Source of the DNA: Bosea sp. F3-2
GTDB lineage: Bacteria; Pseudomonadota; Alphaproteobacteria; Rhizobiales; Beijerinckiaceae
Assembly: GCF_008253865.1 (NCBI RefSeq)
Contig: NZ_CP042331.1
Span: forward strand, 4,801,501 to 4,865,500
Reading direction: 5' to 3'
DNA length: 64,000 bases
Shown here: positions 25,718 to 33,018 of the stretch, in pieces
How positions within the stretch are numbered: the first letter of the stretch is position 1
How the letters are laid out: each line of letters starts with the position of its first letter
The notes under the pieces: generated by a model
What the model saw: only the letters and a program-made list of their open reading frames with translations
Database searches by the model: none
What the model was told of the DNA's origin: nothing
Program-made: the position numbers and the translations under genes

Positions 25718-26667
25718 GCAGCGAACCTTGTTTCGACATCGCCCATCTCGGCCATGTCGAACTCTTCACCAACAAACCCGAGGCGAGCCTCGACTTCTTC
25801 GTCAACATCTTCGGGCTGACGGAGAGCGGGCGTGAGGGCGATTCCGTCTATCTGCGCGCCTGGGACGACTACGAGTTCCACACGCTGAAGCTTACGGCGT
25901 CGAACACCACCGGCGTCGGCCATATCGGCTATCGCGCCGCGAGCGAGGCGGCGCTTCTGCGCCGCGTCGCCGCGATCGAGGCGATGGGGGCCGGCATCGG
26001 CTGGAGCGAGGGCGATCTCGGCCATGGCCGCGCCTATCGCTTCCGCGACCCGGACGGCCATGTCTTCGAGATCTATTTCGACACGAACAAGTATGTGGCG
26101 CCCGAAAGCGAGCGGCCGGCGCTGAAAAACCAGGCGCAGCGTAACCATGGCCGCGGCTGTGCCGTGCGCCGGCTCGATCATCTCAACCTGCTGGCGCAGG
26201 ATGTCGCGGTGATCCGCGACTTCATGCCGAAGGCGCTGGGCAGCCGCATCACCGAGCAGATCGTGCTGGATTCGGGCGAGGTCGGCGGCTGCTGGTTCAC
26301 CATCAACAACAAGAGCTATGACATCGCCTATACCCGCGACCACACCAAGGCGCAGGGGCGCTTCCACCACGTCACCTATGCGGTGGACCAGCGCGAGCAC
26401 ATCCTGGAGGCGGCCGATCTCTTCCTCGAGAACGGCGTCTTCATCGAGACCGGTCCGCACAAGCACGCGGTGCAGCAGACCTTCTTCCTCTATGTCTACG
26501 AGCCGGCCGGCAACCGCGTCGAGATCGCCAATGCCGGCGCGCGCCTGATCCTTGATCCGGACTGGCAGACCGTGACCTGGACCGAGACCGAGCGGAAGAA
26601 GGGGCAGGCCTGGGGGCTCAAGACCATCGAGAGTTTCCACACGCACGGCACGCCGCCGGCGTCGTAG
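25714..26667 (+). CDS. Two-domain type I extradiol dioxygenase (catechol 2,3-dioxygenase-like, VOC superfamily)
   Basis: 317 residues in two VOC modules (about 8-125 and 150-290). Iron ligands are predicted as H156 ('RRLDHLNLL'), H219 ('GRFHHVTYAV') and E270 ('GNRVEIANAG'). H251 and Y260 fit the second-sphere residues of the extradiol signature (H-x7-LY-x2-EP-x-G-x3-E). Spacing of ligands is close to that of XylE. The start overlaps the MetE-like stop by 4 bp. It should open a catecholic ring next to a hydroxyl group with O2. As no LigAB/GalA-type dioxygenase is in the window, it is the best candidate ring-cleavage enzyme for this operon; substrate unproven. Confidence 0.85.
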   Translation: MSSEPCFDIAHLGHVELFTNKPEASLDFFVNIFGLTESGREGDSVYLRAWDDYEFHTLKLTASNTTGVGHIGYRAASEAALLRRVAAIEAMGAGIGWSEGDLGHGRAYRFRDPDGHVFEIYFDTNKYVAPESERPALKNQAQRNHGRGCAVRRLDHLNLLAQDVAVIRDFMPKALGSRITEQIVLDSGEVGGCWFTINNKSYDIAYTRDHTKAQGRFHHVTYAVDQREHILEAADLFLENGVFIETGPHKHAVQQTFFLYVYEPAGNRVEIANAGARLILDPDWQTVTWTETERKKGQAWGLKTIESFHTHGTPPAS

Positions 26668-26691
26668 AGACCGCTGCTTAGTCAACGCGTG

Positions 26692-26796
26692 GTCATTCCG
26701 GGCGAAGCGGAGCGAAGACCCGGAATCCATCGAAGAGCGTGGCGCTTTACGATGGATTCCGGATCGGTGCCGCTGACGCGGCTTGTCCGGAATGAC
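26692..26796. repeat. Nested palindromic intergenic repeat, family A copy 1
   Basis: Outer arms GTCATTCCGG (26692-26701) and complement (26787-26796) enclose inner arms CGGAATCCATCG (26711-26722) and complement (26750-26761). A related element is at 38255-38347 and a diverged one at 61659-61753. It lies between two convergent operons and may double as a bidirectional terminator. Confidence 0.85.
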
Positions 26797-26831
26797 GGGC
26801 TTTTTCCAGAGAAATGGAGGATTCTGGCTGC

Positions 26832-27599
26832 TCAGGCCATCACCAGCCCGCCATCGACATGCAGTGTCTGGCCGGTGATGAAGCCGCTCCAATGGCTGGC
26901 GAGGAAGAGCACCGGGCCGGCGACATCGATCGGCGTCGCGATGCGGCGCAGCGGCGTTTGCGCGATCAGCATCTCGCGCACCTCCTCCGGTGTCGTCTCG
27001 CTCGCCTGCGTCGGGTAGACCAGCCCGGGCGCGACGCAATTCACCCGGATGCCGAGCGGGCCGAGCTCGGCCGCGAGGTTGCGGCTGAAGCCGATGAGCG
27101 CCGCCTTGGCCGTGGTGTAGTCGTGATAGGGGATGCTCGGCCGCGTCACCAGATCGCTCGCGAGATTGACGATGCTGGCGCCGCTGCGGCGCTGGAGCAG
27201 CGGCAGCATCGCCCGGCAGACCATATAGGCCGCCTTCACCGCGCCCTCGAATTGCTGGCCATAAGCCTCCCAGGGCGTCTCCCAGAAGCGGGTGCGGTTG
27301 TCGGGGTCGAAGCGATAGGGCGCGAAGGCATTGTTGACGACGACGTCGAGCCGGCCGACCTCCTCCGCGATGCGCTCGGCCATGGCGGCGACCGCTTCAG
27401 CGGAGGTGACGTCGGCCGCGATGGCCAAGGCCTCGCCGCCGAGCGCGCGGCATTCGGCAGCAACGGCCTCGGCCGCCGCCTCGTTTGCCCGGTAGTTGAT
27501 GATGACGATCCCACCTTCGGCCGCGAAGGCCTTGGCGATCGCCGCACCGATGCCGCGGCTCGCGCCGGTGACGAGGATAGCCCGGTCGCGGAACTTCAC
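26832..27599 (-). CDS. Short-chain dehydrogenase/reductase, last gene of the TPP-riboswitch operon
   Basis: 255 residues, classical SDR. The cofactor loop is TGASRGIGAAIAKAF, the N-N-A motif is in 'VVNNAFAPY', the active-site serine is in 'SIVNLASD', and Y-x3-K is in 'YHDYTTAKAAL'. The C-terminus 'GQTLHVDGGLVMA' matches FabG-like enzymes. Its start overlaps the ThiY-like gene by 4 bp, so it belongs to the riboswitch-controlled operon. In that setting a plausible role is aldehyde-to-alcohol reduction following the LuxC-like step; this is inference. Confidence 0.88.
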   Translation of the reverse strand: MKFRDRAILVTGASRGIGAAIAKAFAAEGGIVIINYRANEAAAEAVAAECRALGGEALAIAADVTSAEAVAAMAERIAEEVGRLDVVVNNAFAPYRFDPDNRTRFWETPWEAYGQQFEGAVKAAYMVCRAMLPLLQRRSGASIVNLASDLVTRPSIPYHDYTTAKAALIGFSRNLAAELGPLGIRVNCVAPGLVYPTQASETTPEEVREMLIAQTPLRRIATPIDVAGPVLFLASHWSGFITGQTLHVDGGLVMA

Positions 27600-28597
27600 G
27601 GCGCACCGTCCTTCTGCGGGATCAGGTCGCTCTTCACGACCTGCTTCATGTCGAGCGTGCGGGCGACCAGGCCGAGGCTGCGGAAGGTGTCGGCGCCCTT
27701 CTGCAGGGCTTCGAGATCGAAGCGGCCGAGGCCCTCGCGCTCGGTCGTCGGCGAGATGCTGGAGAGGTTGCGCAGCTTGATGATCTCGAGATTCACAGCC
27801 TCGTCGCGGCCGTTGATGGCGCGAGTGACGGCGAGGCGCGCGGCCTCTTCGGGCTTCGCGATCATCCAGGCGGCGGAGTCGCGATAGGCGGCAAGGAAGC
27901 GCTTCAGCAGGGGCTTGCTCTGCTCGTAGAAGGCTTCCTTCACGACGAAGATGTCGCTCGGCAGGTTGAGCTGGTCGCGGACCTCGATGACGTTGGCTTC
28001 GCCCAAGCCCCTGGCGCGGGCGACAAGGAGGCCGGTATCGGTCGCTGCGGTCGCATCGACCTGACCCTGCATCAGCGGGGCGAAATTGAGCAGGCCGGTC
28101 GGCTGGATGGTGACGTCCTTCTCAGTGAGGCCCACCTGATGCAGCAGCACGAGCAGGTTCTGGTAGGTGCCGCTGGCAAGGCTGTAGACGCCGATGCGCT
28201 TTCCCTTGAGATCGGCGGCGGTGCGGATGCCGCTGCCCTTGAGCGCGACGACGTTGAAGACGTTCTGCGGGTAGATGTTGTAGATCGCGACGAGCTTCTC
28301 GCCCTTGTCGAGCGCGAGATAGAACGCGGCGGGATCGGTGAAGGCGATGTCGGCCTGCCCCGCGATCAGGGTTTGCAGTGCTGCGCCGCCGCCATTGCCG
28401 GGCACATAGTCGAGCGCGATGCCCTTCGCCTTGAAGAAGCCCTTGTCCGGCTCGGCCAGCAGGTTGGTGATCTCGCTGATCGGCTGGCTCCAGCCGGCGA
28501 CGGTGACCTTGTCGAGCGTCTGGGCTGAGCCAGGCGCGGCAGCCAGCCAGGACAGGGCGAGCAGGAGAATGCCGGGCAGGGTGCGGAGGGCTGGCAT
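27596..28597 (-). CDS. NMT1/THI5-like ABC substrate-binding protein (ThiY type)
   Basis: 333 residues with signal peptide (about 1-25, cleaved near GSAQ). NMT1-type fold: 'VTVAGWSQPISEITNLLAE', 'FFKAKGIALDYVPGNGG', 'GQADIAFTDPAAFYLAL' and 'LKGKRIGVYSLASGTYQ'. This family includes ThiY, which binds thiamine pyrimidine breakdown products, as well as sulfonate and nitrate receptors. Co-transcription behind a TPP riboswitch makes a thiamine-related ligand the best call. The preceding permease ends 3 bp upstream. Confidence 0.88.
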   Translation of the reverse strand: MPALRTLPGILLLALSWLAAAPGSAQTLDKVTVAGWSQPISEITNLLAEPDKGFFKAKGIALDYVPGNGGGAALQTLIAGQADIAFTDPAAFYLALDKGEKLVAIYNIYPQNVFNVVALKGSGIRTAADLKGKRIGVYSLASGTYQNLLVLLHQVGLTEKDVTIQPTGLLNFAPLMQGQVDATAATDTGLLVARARGLGEANVIEVRDQLNLPSDIFVVKEAFYEQSKPLLKRFLAAYRDSAAWMIAKPEEAARLAVTRAINGRDEAVNLEIIKLRNLSSISPTTEREGLGRFDLEALQKGADTFRSLGLVARTLDMKQVVKSDLIPQKDGAP

Positions 28598-28600
28598 GGT

Positions 28601-29350
28601 CTAGCCTTTCGAGAAGCGGTGCAGGACGCGGCGCTCGAGCAGGCGCACGGCCTCGTAGAGCAGCATTCCCAGAGCAGTGATGACGATGAAGAGCGCGAAG
28701 ATCAGGCTTGAATCCATCACGCTCTGGGCGGCAATGATCGAGGCGCCGAGCCCGATGCGCCCGCCGATGAACTCGCCGACCACCGCGCCGACCAGCGCGA
28801 GCACGACCGCGACGCGCAGGCCAGCCATGATGACGGGCAGGGCGGCGGGCAGCTTGAGGCGCAGCAGGGTCTGGAGACGGCTCGCGCCCAGCATGCGAAA
28901 GAGCTCGCGCCGGGCCGGATCGATCTCACTCACTCCGGTCAGCGTGTTTTCCATCAGCGGGAAGAAGCAGATCAGCGCGGTGATGACGACCGTCGGCGTC
29001 ATGCCGAAGCCGAACCAGATGATGAAGAGCGGGCCGAGCGCGAGCTTGGGCACGAGCTGGCTCGCCAGCACATAAGGGCGCAGCAGCCGGCTGAGCGCAG
29101 GCACTTCCGCCAGCAGGATGCCGATGCCGAGGCCGACGACGGTGCCGATGCCCAAGCCCAGTGCCATCTCCGCCGCGGTTACGGCGAGATGTGGCCAGAG
29201 TCGGCCCGTGGCGATCTCGCTCCACAGCGTCGCGAGCACGGCCGAGGGCGGCGGTAGGACGAGCGCCGACAGGCCGCCGAGCCGGCACCAGGCTTCCCAG
29301 CCCGCGAGAAGGGCAAACAGCAGCAGGAGGGAGGGCAGGCGCGCCGTCAT
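28601..29350 (-). CDS. ABC transporter permease (ThiX/SsuC type)
   Basis: 249 residues, about six membrane helices, BPD-type permease. Conserved loop: 'MLGASRLQTLLRLKLPAALP', the EAA motif that contacts the ATPase. Overlaps the ATPase gene by 4 bp. With the ATP-binding protein at 29347-30144 and receptor at 27596-28597 it makes a complete importer regulated by TPP. Confidence 0.9.
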   Translation of the reverse strand: MTARLPSLLLLFALLAGWEAWCRLGGLSALVLPPPSAVLATLWSEIATGRLWPHLAVTAAEMALGLGIGTVVGLGIGILLAEVPALSRLLRPYVLASQLVPKLALGPLFIIWFGFGMTPTVVITALICFFPLMENTLTGVSEIDPARRELFRMLGASRLQTLLRLKLPAALPVIMAGLRVAVVLALVGAVVGEFIGGRIGLGASIIAAQSVMDSSLIFALFIVITALGMLLYEAVRLLERRVLHRFSKG

Positions 29351-30144
29351 GCCGCCGGCCTCCGGCTTGCGACGGCGACAGTCTCGCCGTCCATGGCGTC
29401 GCGCAGCTCATGGCAAGCGGCGGCGAAGCCGGGAGCGTAGCGCATGTCGCGATGGCGCGGCCGGGCCAGCTCGATCCGGCGTGCATGACTGAGGCGGCCG
29501 GCGGCCATCACCGCGACCTTGTCGGCGAGATAGACGGCCTCGCCGATATCATGGGTGACGAAGAGCGCGGTTGTGCCATGGAGAGTGCAGAGCCGCAGCA
29601 GGTCGTCCTGCAATTCCTCGCGCGTCAGGGCGTCGAGCGCGGCGAAAGGCTCGTCGAGCAGCAGCAGATCCGGCTGGCCGACCAGCGCGCGGGCGACGGC
29701 GACGCGGCTCTGCTGACCGCCGGAGAGCTCGGTAGGCCGACGCGCCGCAAAGTCCGCAAGGCCGACCCGGGCGAGCAGATCGAGCGCGGCGTCGCGGTCG
29801 GCGGCGGTCGGGCGGCGCTTCAGCGAGACCGGCAGCAGGACGTTGTCGAGCGCGCTCAGCCAGTCGAGCAGGGTCGGAGCCTGGAAGACGAAGCCGGCGC
29901 GGGGGCTCGGGCCATGCAGCGCCTCGCCGCCGATGCGGATGGCGCCTTCGGTCGGCCTGAGCAGGCCGGCGGCGAGCTTCAGCAATGTGGTCTTGCCGCA
30001 GCCGCTGCGGCCGAGCAGGCAGTGGATCTCGCCGCGCGGGATGACCCAGTCGACGCCGTCGACGATCGCGGGGCCCGCCGCGCCATAGCGATAGCGGACC
30101 TGCTCGATCGCGACGAATCCGGGTGTGGGGAGGTCAGTCGACAT
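29347..30144 (-). CDS. ABC transporter ATP-binding protein (ThiZ/SsuB type)
   Basis: 265 residues. Walker A 'LLGRSGCGKTTLLKLAAG', signature 'LSGGQQSRVAVARALV', Walker B 'LLLLDEPFAALD' and switch 'FVTHDIGEAVYLAD' are intact. The start lies 11 bp inside the LuxC-like gene's 3' end, so the importer is translationally linked to the acyl-reductase pair. No unusual insertions. Confidence 0.92.
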   Translation of the reverse strand: MSTDLPTPGFVAIEQVRYRYGAAGPAIVDGVDWVIPRGEIHCLLGRSGCGKTTLLKLAAGLLRPTEGAIRIGGEALHGPSPRAGFVFQAPTLLDWLSALDNVLLPVSLKRRPTAADRDAALDLLARVGLADFAARRPTELSGGQQSRVAVARALVGQPDLLLLDEPFAALDALTREELQDDLLRLCTLHGTTALFVTHDIGEAVYLADKVAVMAAGRLSHARRIELARPRHRDMRYAPGFAAACHELRDAMDGETVAVASRRPAA

Positions 30145-31582
30145 AGGGTGCGAACCCTTCCGCCGCCGCTTCCGCGCTCTGCTCGACCTCGGTCAGGGTG
30201 ACGAGATCGAGCAGGCTGAAGCGCCCGTCATGGTGCCAGCCGGCTTCCGGCGCCGTCATGCGGCCGAGCGGGGCGATGCGGGTGACACCGACCGCGCCGA
30301 GCCCCTCGGCGAGCCGAAACAGCCTCTCCGGCGCCGCCGCAACGCCCGCGGTCTGCAGGAAGCTGCGATGAGGCGCGACGAGGGCCGGGACATCGTCGAG
30401 GCTCTCGACCGAAACCAGCTTGAGCGTGCGATTGAGACCCGTTGGGCTTAGGTCCTCGGCTGCATCGACATGGACGATGCTCCACGTATCGGAGGGCTCT
30501 CCGAACAGTTCGGTTCCGCCGTCCAAGGCGCGTATTTCCTGTGCGCCGCGCCAGGCGACGATGGAGGTGGCTTCGCCTTGCGAGAGGGCGCGACGCGGAT
30601 GGCGGTGGGCGAGGGCGCCGAGCTCCCGCGCGACGTAACGGGCGAATTCGGCGGGGCTGACCCGTCCACCGCGTTCGACGAAGAGCATCTGCGGCGAATA
30701 GCAGCCCTGCTGCTCGTAGCGGGCGACGTCATGAGCGGCGAGCCGGGCAAGCGCCGGCGCCTTGCGGCTGTCGAGCGCCTCGCGCGCGATCACGCCGAAG
30801 CCGATCTTGTGGCCATGCGGAAGGAAGCGTGTCGTGATCGGCAGCTTGGCGCGCAGGGCTTCGAGCGTGTCGTTGCCGGCATAGGCCATAACGGTATTGG
30901 CCTCGCGCAGGAAAACGGGTTCGGCAGCCGCTTCGCCGCCCTTCCACCAGACGATGGCGAGGCATTCGCCGAGTTCCGGGTCGATCTCGGTGATGAGGCT
31001 GGCGAACCAGCCGGCGGTCAGCGGCTCGGCCGAAGCGAGCTTGCCGATGCTGCCAGCCTTGACCAGGAGCCCGCAGATCAGGCTCCAGAGCGAGAGCGCC
31101 GGGACGTTCCCGGCCCAGACATGCAGCAGCAGCTCCGGGCCATGGGCGCGCAGATAGCCGCCCTTGGGCGTCGGCTGGAAGCCGTCGAGCACGGCGGGAT
31201 TGGCGAAATCCTCGGCCAGGAAGCGCAGGAGCTGCGGGCGCCGGAAGGTCTTGAGATAGCCGGTCAAGCCGAGGCGGACGGTTTCGCGATCATAGCCGGT
31301 GACGATCGGCAGCAGATATTCGGCCTTGCGTCGCAGCGGGTGCGCGCGGTCGAGCAGGCGCGCGATGGCGGCGTCGATCGCAGCGACGATGCGTGCGGTG
31401 TCCATCCGCTTCAGCCGGGCGCGGGCGTTGCTGCGGACATGCGCGCAAAGAGCCGCGGCCTGCGCCTCGTCGAGCTCCGGCAGCGCAATGGTGGCACTCT
31501 CACCCCAGGCGCTATGGCTGACCTTACGCCAGCGCAGCGTCTCGCGGCTCAGGCCCGGCAGATGGCCCGCATGCTCGATCAC
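30134..31582 (-). CDS. LuxC-like acyl reductase
   Basis: 482 residues from GTG 31582, 5 bp after the LuxE-like stop, with GAGG about 10 nt upstream. LuxC proteins are aldehyde-dehydrogenase-fold NADPH reductases that turn an acyl thioester into an aldehyde. The likely nucleophile is C294 in 'EQQGCYSPQ', followed by 'MLFVERGGRVSPAEFA'. The coenzyme region has 'HVWAGNVPALSLWSL'. Length matches luminous-bacteria LuxC (~480). No luxA/luxB or luxD is nearby, so light production is excluded for this locus. It should accept an acyl group from the adjacent LuxE-like protein. Confidence 0.85.
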   Translation of the reverse strand: MIEHAGHLPGLSRETLRWRKVSHSAWGESATIALPELDEAQAAALCAHVRSNARARLKRMDTARIVAAIDAAIARLLDRAHPLRRKAEYLLPIVTGYDRETVRLGLTGYLKTFRRPQLLRFLAEDFANPAVLDGFQPTPKGGYLRAHGPELLLHVWAGNVPALSLWSLICGLLVKAGSIGKLASAEPLTAGWFASLITEIDPELGECLAIVWWKGGEAAAEPVFLREANTVMAYAGNDTLEALRAKLPITTRFLPHGHKIGFGVIAREALDSRKAPALARLAAHDVARYEQQGCYSPQMLFVERGGRVSPAEFARYVARELGALAHRHPRRALSQGEATSIVAWRGAQEIRALDGGTELFGEPSDTWSIVHVDAAEDLSPTGLNRTLKLVSVESLDDVPALVAPHRSFLQTAGVAAAPERLFRLAEGLGAVGVTRIAPLGRMTAPEAGWHHDGRFSLLDLVTLTEVEQSAEAAAEGFAPYVD

Positions 31583-31587
31583 GTCAG

Positions 31588-32664
31588 TCAGCCTCGCGCT
31601 GCCGCCAGGAATTCGGCCACGGCGACGGAGCAGCCTTTAGAGGCTTCGCCATCGACTCGGCCGAACAGCTTGAAGCCGCCCGGCACGATCTCGCCGGCAT
31701 CCTCGGTCAGGATTGCCGAGACGCAGTTGAAATGCGCAAGGTCGTGGTGGACGATGACGCCGCGCTGGCCCTCCGGCAGGTCCGCTCCGGTCAGCGGATC
31801 GATCACGCGGCTGCGGATCCAGTGCGGGCCGGATTTGACCGACGGGCAGGCCGCATTGCCATCGTCGTAGAGCTGGGAGCTCAGCTCGGTCATGCCGTAC
31901 ATGTTGATGCAGGATGAGCGCGGCACGCCGAAGGCGGCGGCGAGACCGTCATAGAACTCGTCCGGCCCGAGCTCGCGCGACTGACCCTTGAAGCCGCCGG
32001 TGTCGAGGATGAGGCTGCCTTCCGGCAGGGAAAAGCGCCGGCCGCTTGCCGCAAGCGCATCCATCAGCGGTACGAAGGAATAGCTCGCGCCGAGCAGGGC
32101 ATAGGGCTCGCCGCTCGCTTCGGCTTGCGCGAGCGTCGGCAGCAAACGGTCGAAATCGAGGCCGGCCGTGCCGATGAAGACCTCGGAGTCGGGCGTGCCG
32201 CATTCGCGCCGGGCGAGGCCGAGGTAGTGCGCGAGAGAGGAATTGGGCAGCTCCGTCTCGTCGGGGAAGAGGATGCCCATGCGGATGCGCTCGCGGCCGC
32301 GCATGAAGCGCTTGCGGAAGTTGACCAGCATCGAGCGGCTCCAGACGGCGAGCGTTGGATGGTAACTGCGGCCGCGTATCCCTTGTGTCGTGCCGCTCGT
32401 CATGAAGACGCGCTCCGCCGCTTCCGGCGGGCTGCAACTCAGGGTCAGGTCCTTGAAGGCGGTGATCGGCACGGCCGGGATGTCGCGCCAGCGCCTGACC
32501 GAGAGCGGCGTGCGGCCGCGCTGCAGGGCGAAGCGCTTATAGGGCTCGTTGTTGCGGAACTGATAGGCGAAAACCTTCAGCGCCATCGCCTCGAATTCGG
32601 CTTCCGACGCATCGGGAAGCGCGATGAACGCCAGGAGCGCCTCGATGATCTCGGCTTGCGTCAC
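31588..32664 (-). CDS. LuxE-like acyl-protein synthetase
   Basis: 358 residues if GTG 32664 is used (GGAG 9 nt upstream); an in-frame TTG at 32697 would add 11 residues but has no ribosome site. It shows the adenylate-forming motif 'VFMTSGTTQGIRGRSYHP' and 'INMYGMTELSSQLYDDG'. A C-terminal cysteine, 13 residues from the end in 'SKGCSVAVAEF', corresponds to the acyl-carrying cysteine of LuxE. LuxE activates a carboxylic acid with ATP and passes the acyl group to LuxC. First gene of an operon behind a TPP riboswitch at 32771-32872, so its acid substrate is probably thiamine-related rather than a long-chain fatty acid (inference). Confidence 0.85.
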   Translation of the reverse strand: MTQAEIIEALLAFIALPDASEAEFEAMALKVFAYQFRNNEPYKRFALQRGRTPLSVRRWRDIPAVPITAFKDLTLSCSPPEAAERVFMTSGTTQGIRGRSYHPTLAVWSRSMLVNFRKRFMRGRERIRMGILFPDETELPNSSLAHYLGLARRECGTPDSEVFIGTAGLDFDRLLPTLAQAEASGEPYALLGASYSFVPLMDALAASGRRFSLPEGSLILDTGGFKGQSRELGPDEFYDGLAAAFGVPRSSCINMYGMTELSSQLYDDGNAACPSVKSGPHWIRSRVIDPLTGADLPEGQRGVIVHHDLAHFNCVSAILTEDAGEIVPGGFKLFGRVDGEASKGCSVAVAEFLAAARG

Positions 32665-32770
32665 TGCGGCCCACTCCGTCCGGACGCTCGCGGGCAATCC
32701 GAGAGCGTCGATCGCGACAGGATCATGGGCGCAAGCTGGAATCAGGGCCTCGACGGCCGCATGTCCCGCA

Positions 32771-32872
32771 TCCCTACGCCGGCATGATCCGGATCAGGTT
32801 CGTAGGGTCACCGCGTTGCCGGGCCTAAAGCCCGGCCGGCGGAATCTCAGCCTCCTAGCGAGGCCCCCCTGG
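32771..32872 (-). promoter_or_regulatory. TPP riboswitch (THI element)
   Basis: On the minus strand the two hallmark boxes of the thiamine pyrophosphate aptamer are present. The pyrimidine-sensing CTGAGA is at 32850-32845, and the pyrophosphate-sensing half has AACCTGATCCGG near 32800 followed by ATGCCGGCGTAGGGA to about 32771. A GC-rich hairpin between them (about 32820-32840) is the variable P3a arm. The 5' strand AGGGGGGCC can pair with the 3' end in P1. The aptamer ends ~105 nt before the preferred start codon of the LuxE-like gene. Repression of that operon at high TPP is expected; the expression platform is not obvious. Confidence 0.95.
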
Positions 32873-32883
32873 GAACAAGGTTT

Positions 32884-32912
32884 AGGTGGGGCTTCGGGCC
32901 ATGGCTTGTCAA
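32884..32912 (-). promoter_or_regulatory. Candidate sigma-70-type promoter for the TPP-riboswitch operon
   Basis: TTGACA on the minus strand at 32912-32907, then 18 bp, then a weak -10 (CACCTA) around 32889-32884. Initiation would fall about 5-10 bp before the aptamer begins, the expected geometry for a riboswitch leader. The -10 is poor, so only the -35 is convincing. Confidence 0.5.
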
Positions 32913-33018
32913 GCGTTGCCGGCGCAGGGCCCGTTGTATTCGGCGAGAAGCCGGGACATGGCGCGCATGTCGAAGAAGAGGCTCGACGCCGGCCTGCAAA
33001 ACCGTTTCTGTGCCGCCC

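Noticed and set aside
30134..32697. Bioluminescence (lux) operon
   Set aside because: Only LuxC- and LuxE-like genes are present; no luxA/luxB luciferase or luxD is nearby, and the locus is behind a TPP riboswitch with a ThiXYZ-type importer.
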